A DNA stretch of 32,564 nt from Methanoculleus sp. (GTDB lineage: Archaea; Halobacteriota; Methanomicrobia; Methanomicrobiales; Methanoculleaceae). Location of the stretch: the NCBI RefSeq assembly GCF_030019085.1, contig NZ_JASEFJ010000019.1, positions 1 to 32,564 of the forward strand, in the 5' to 3' direction. Positions 32,536 through 32,564 of the stretch are shown here, in pieces (positions within the stretch are counted from its first letter, which is position 1; every line of letters starts with the position of its first letter). Below the pieces are notes generated by a model. That model saw only the letters and a list, made by a program, of their open reading frames with translations. It was not told where the DNA came from and did not search any database. The position numbers were made by a program, and so were the translations under genes.

Positions 32536-32564
32536 TGGACAACACTTGCATCACAGAGATGTGA

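Overview
The window (about 32.6 kb, GC-rich) is chromosomal DNA of a methanogenic euryarchaeon, most likely of the order Methanomicrobiales (a Methanoculleus-like organism is my best guess). The reasons are formylmethanofuran dehydrogenase genes, archaeal RNA polymerase subunits D, N and K among archaeal ribosomal proteins, deoxyhypusine synthase, isopentenyl phosphate kinase of the archaeal mevalonate route, COG1361-type secreted proteins and arrays of CBS-domain genes. Promoters look archaeal (TATA boxes about 25 nt before inferred starts) and many starts have GGAGGTGAT-like ribosome binding sites. No function here was tested by a database search; calls rest on reading the translations.

Layout. 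1-590 (+): 3' end of 23S rRNA, tRNA-Cys, 5S rRNA, then oligo-T tracts. 605-928 (-): a decayed AAA-ATPase C-terminus. 1084-2857 (-): fwdD-fwdB, first step of CO2 reduction to methane. 2976-8004: separate genes for a hemerythrin, an APC permease, an unusual ACT-ACT-metallo-beta-lactamase protein and a flavodoxin, then a broken TPR gene. 8178-11777 (-): an export-type operon of a COG1361 surface protein, a MacB/LolD-like ATPase, an FtsX-like permease and a small lipoprotein-like gene with an apparent start-proximal frameshift. 11778-12695: a gene-free stretch with hairpins and two copies of a 23-bp motif; a third copy lies in the promoter of the DUF2178-like membrane protein/XRE regulator pair (12696-13362).

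13467-26860 (-) is a long, tightly packed housekeeping run: tRNA-Ser, rps13, rps4, rps11, rpoD, rpl18e, rpl13, rps9, rpoN, tRNA-Pro, rpoK, eno, rps2, MEMO1-like, mvk, ipk, fni, RNase J-like, idsA, gltX. It joins translation and transcription to the late part of archaeal isoprenoid (membrane lipid) synthesis: mevalonate kinase, isopentenyl phosphate kinase, type 2 IPP isomerase and the prenyl diphosphate synthase. Gene spacing is mostly 0-35 nt with several overlaps.

27117-28082 (-): deoxyhypusine synthase. 28454-32386 (-): an operon of five consecutive genes made almost wholly of CBS domains (about 18 CBS motifs), the first with a C-terminal zinc ribbon, with a clear TATA box upstream and an oligo-T tract downstream. 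At the right edge a hairpin resembles the end of an IS200/IS605-type (TnpB) element. The best candidates for undescribed biology are the repeated 23-bp operator-like motif with its putative XRE regulator and neighbouring structured region, and the all-CBS operon.
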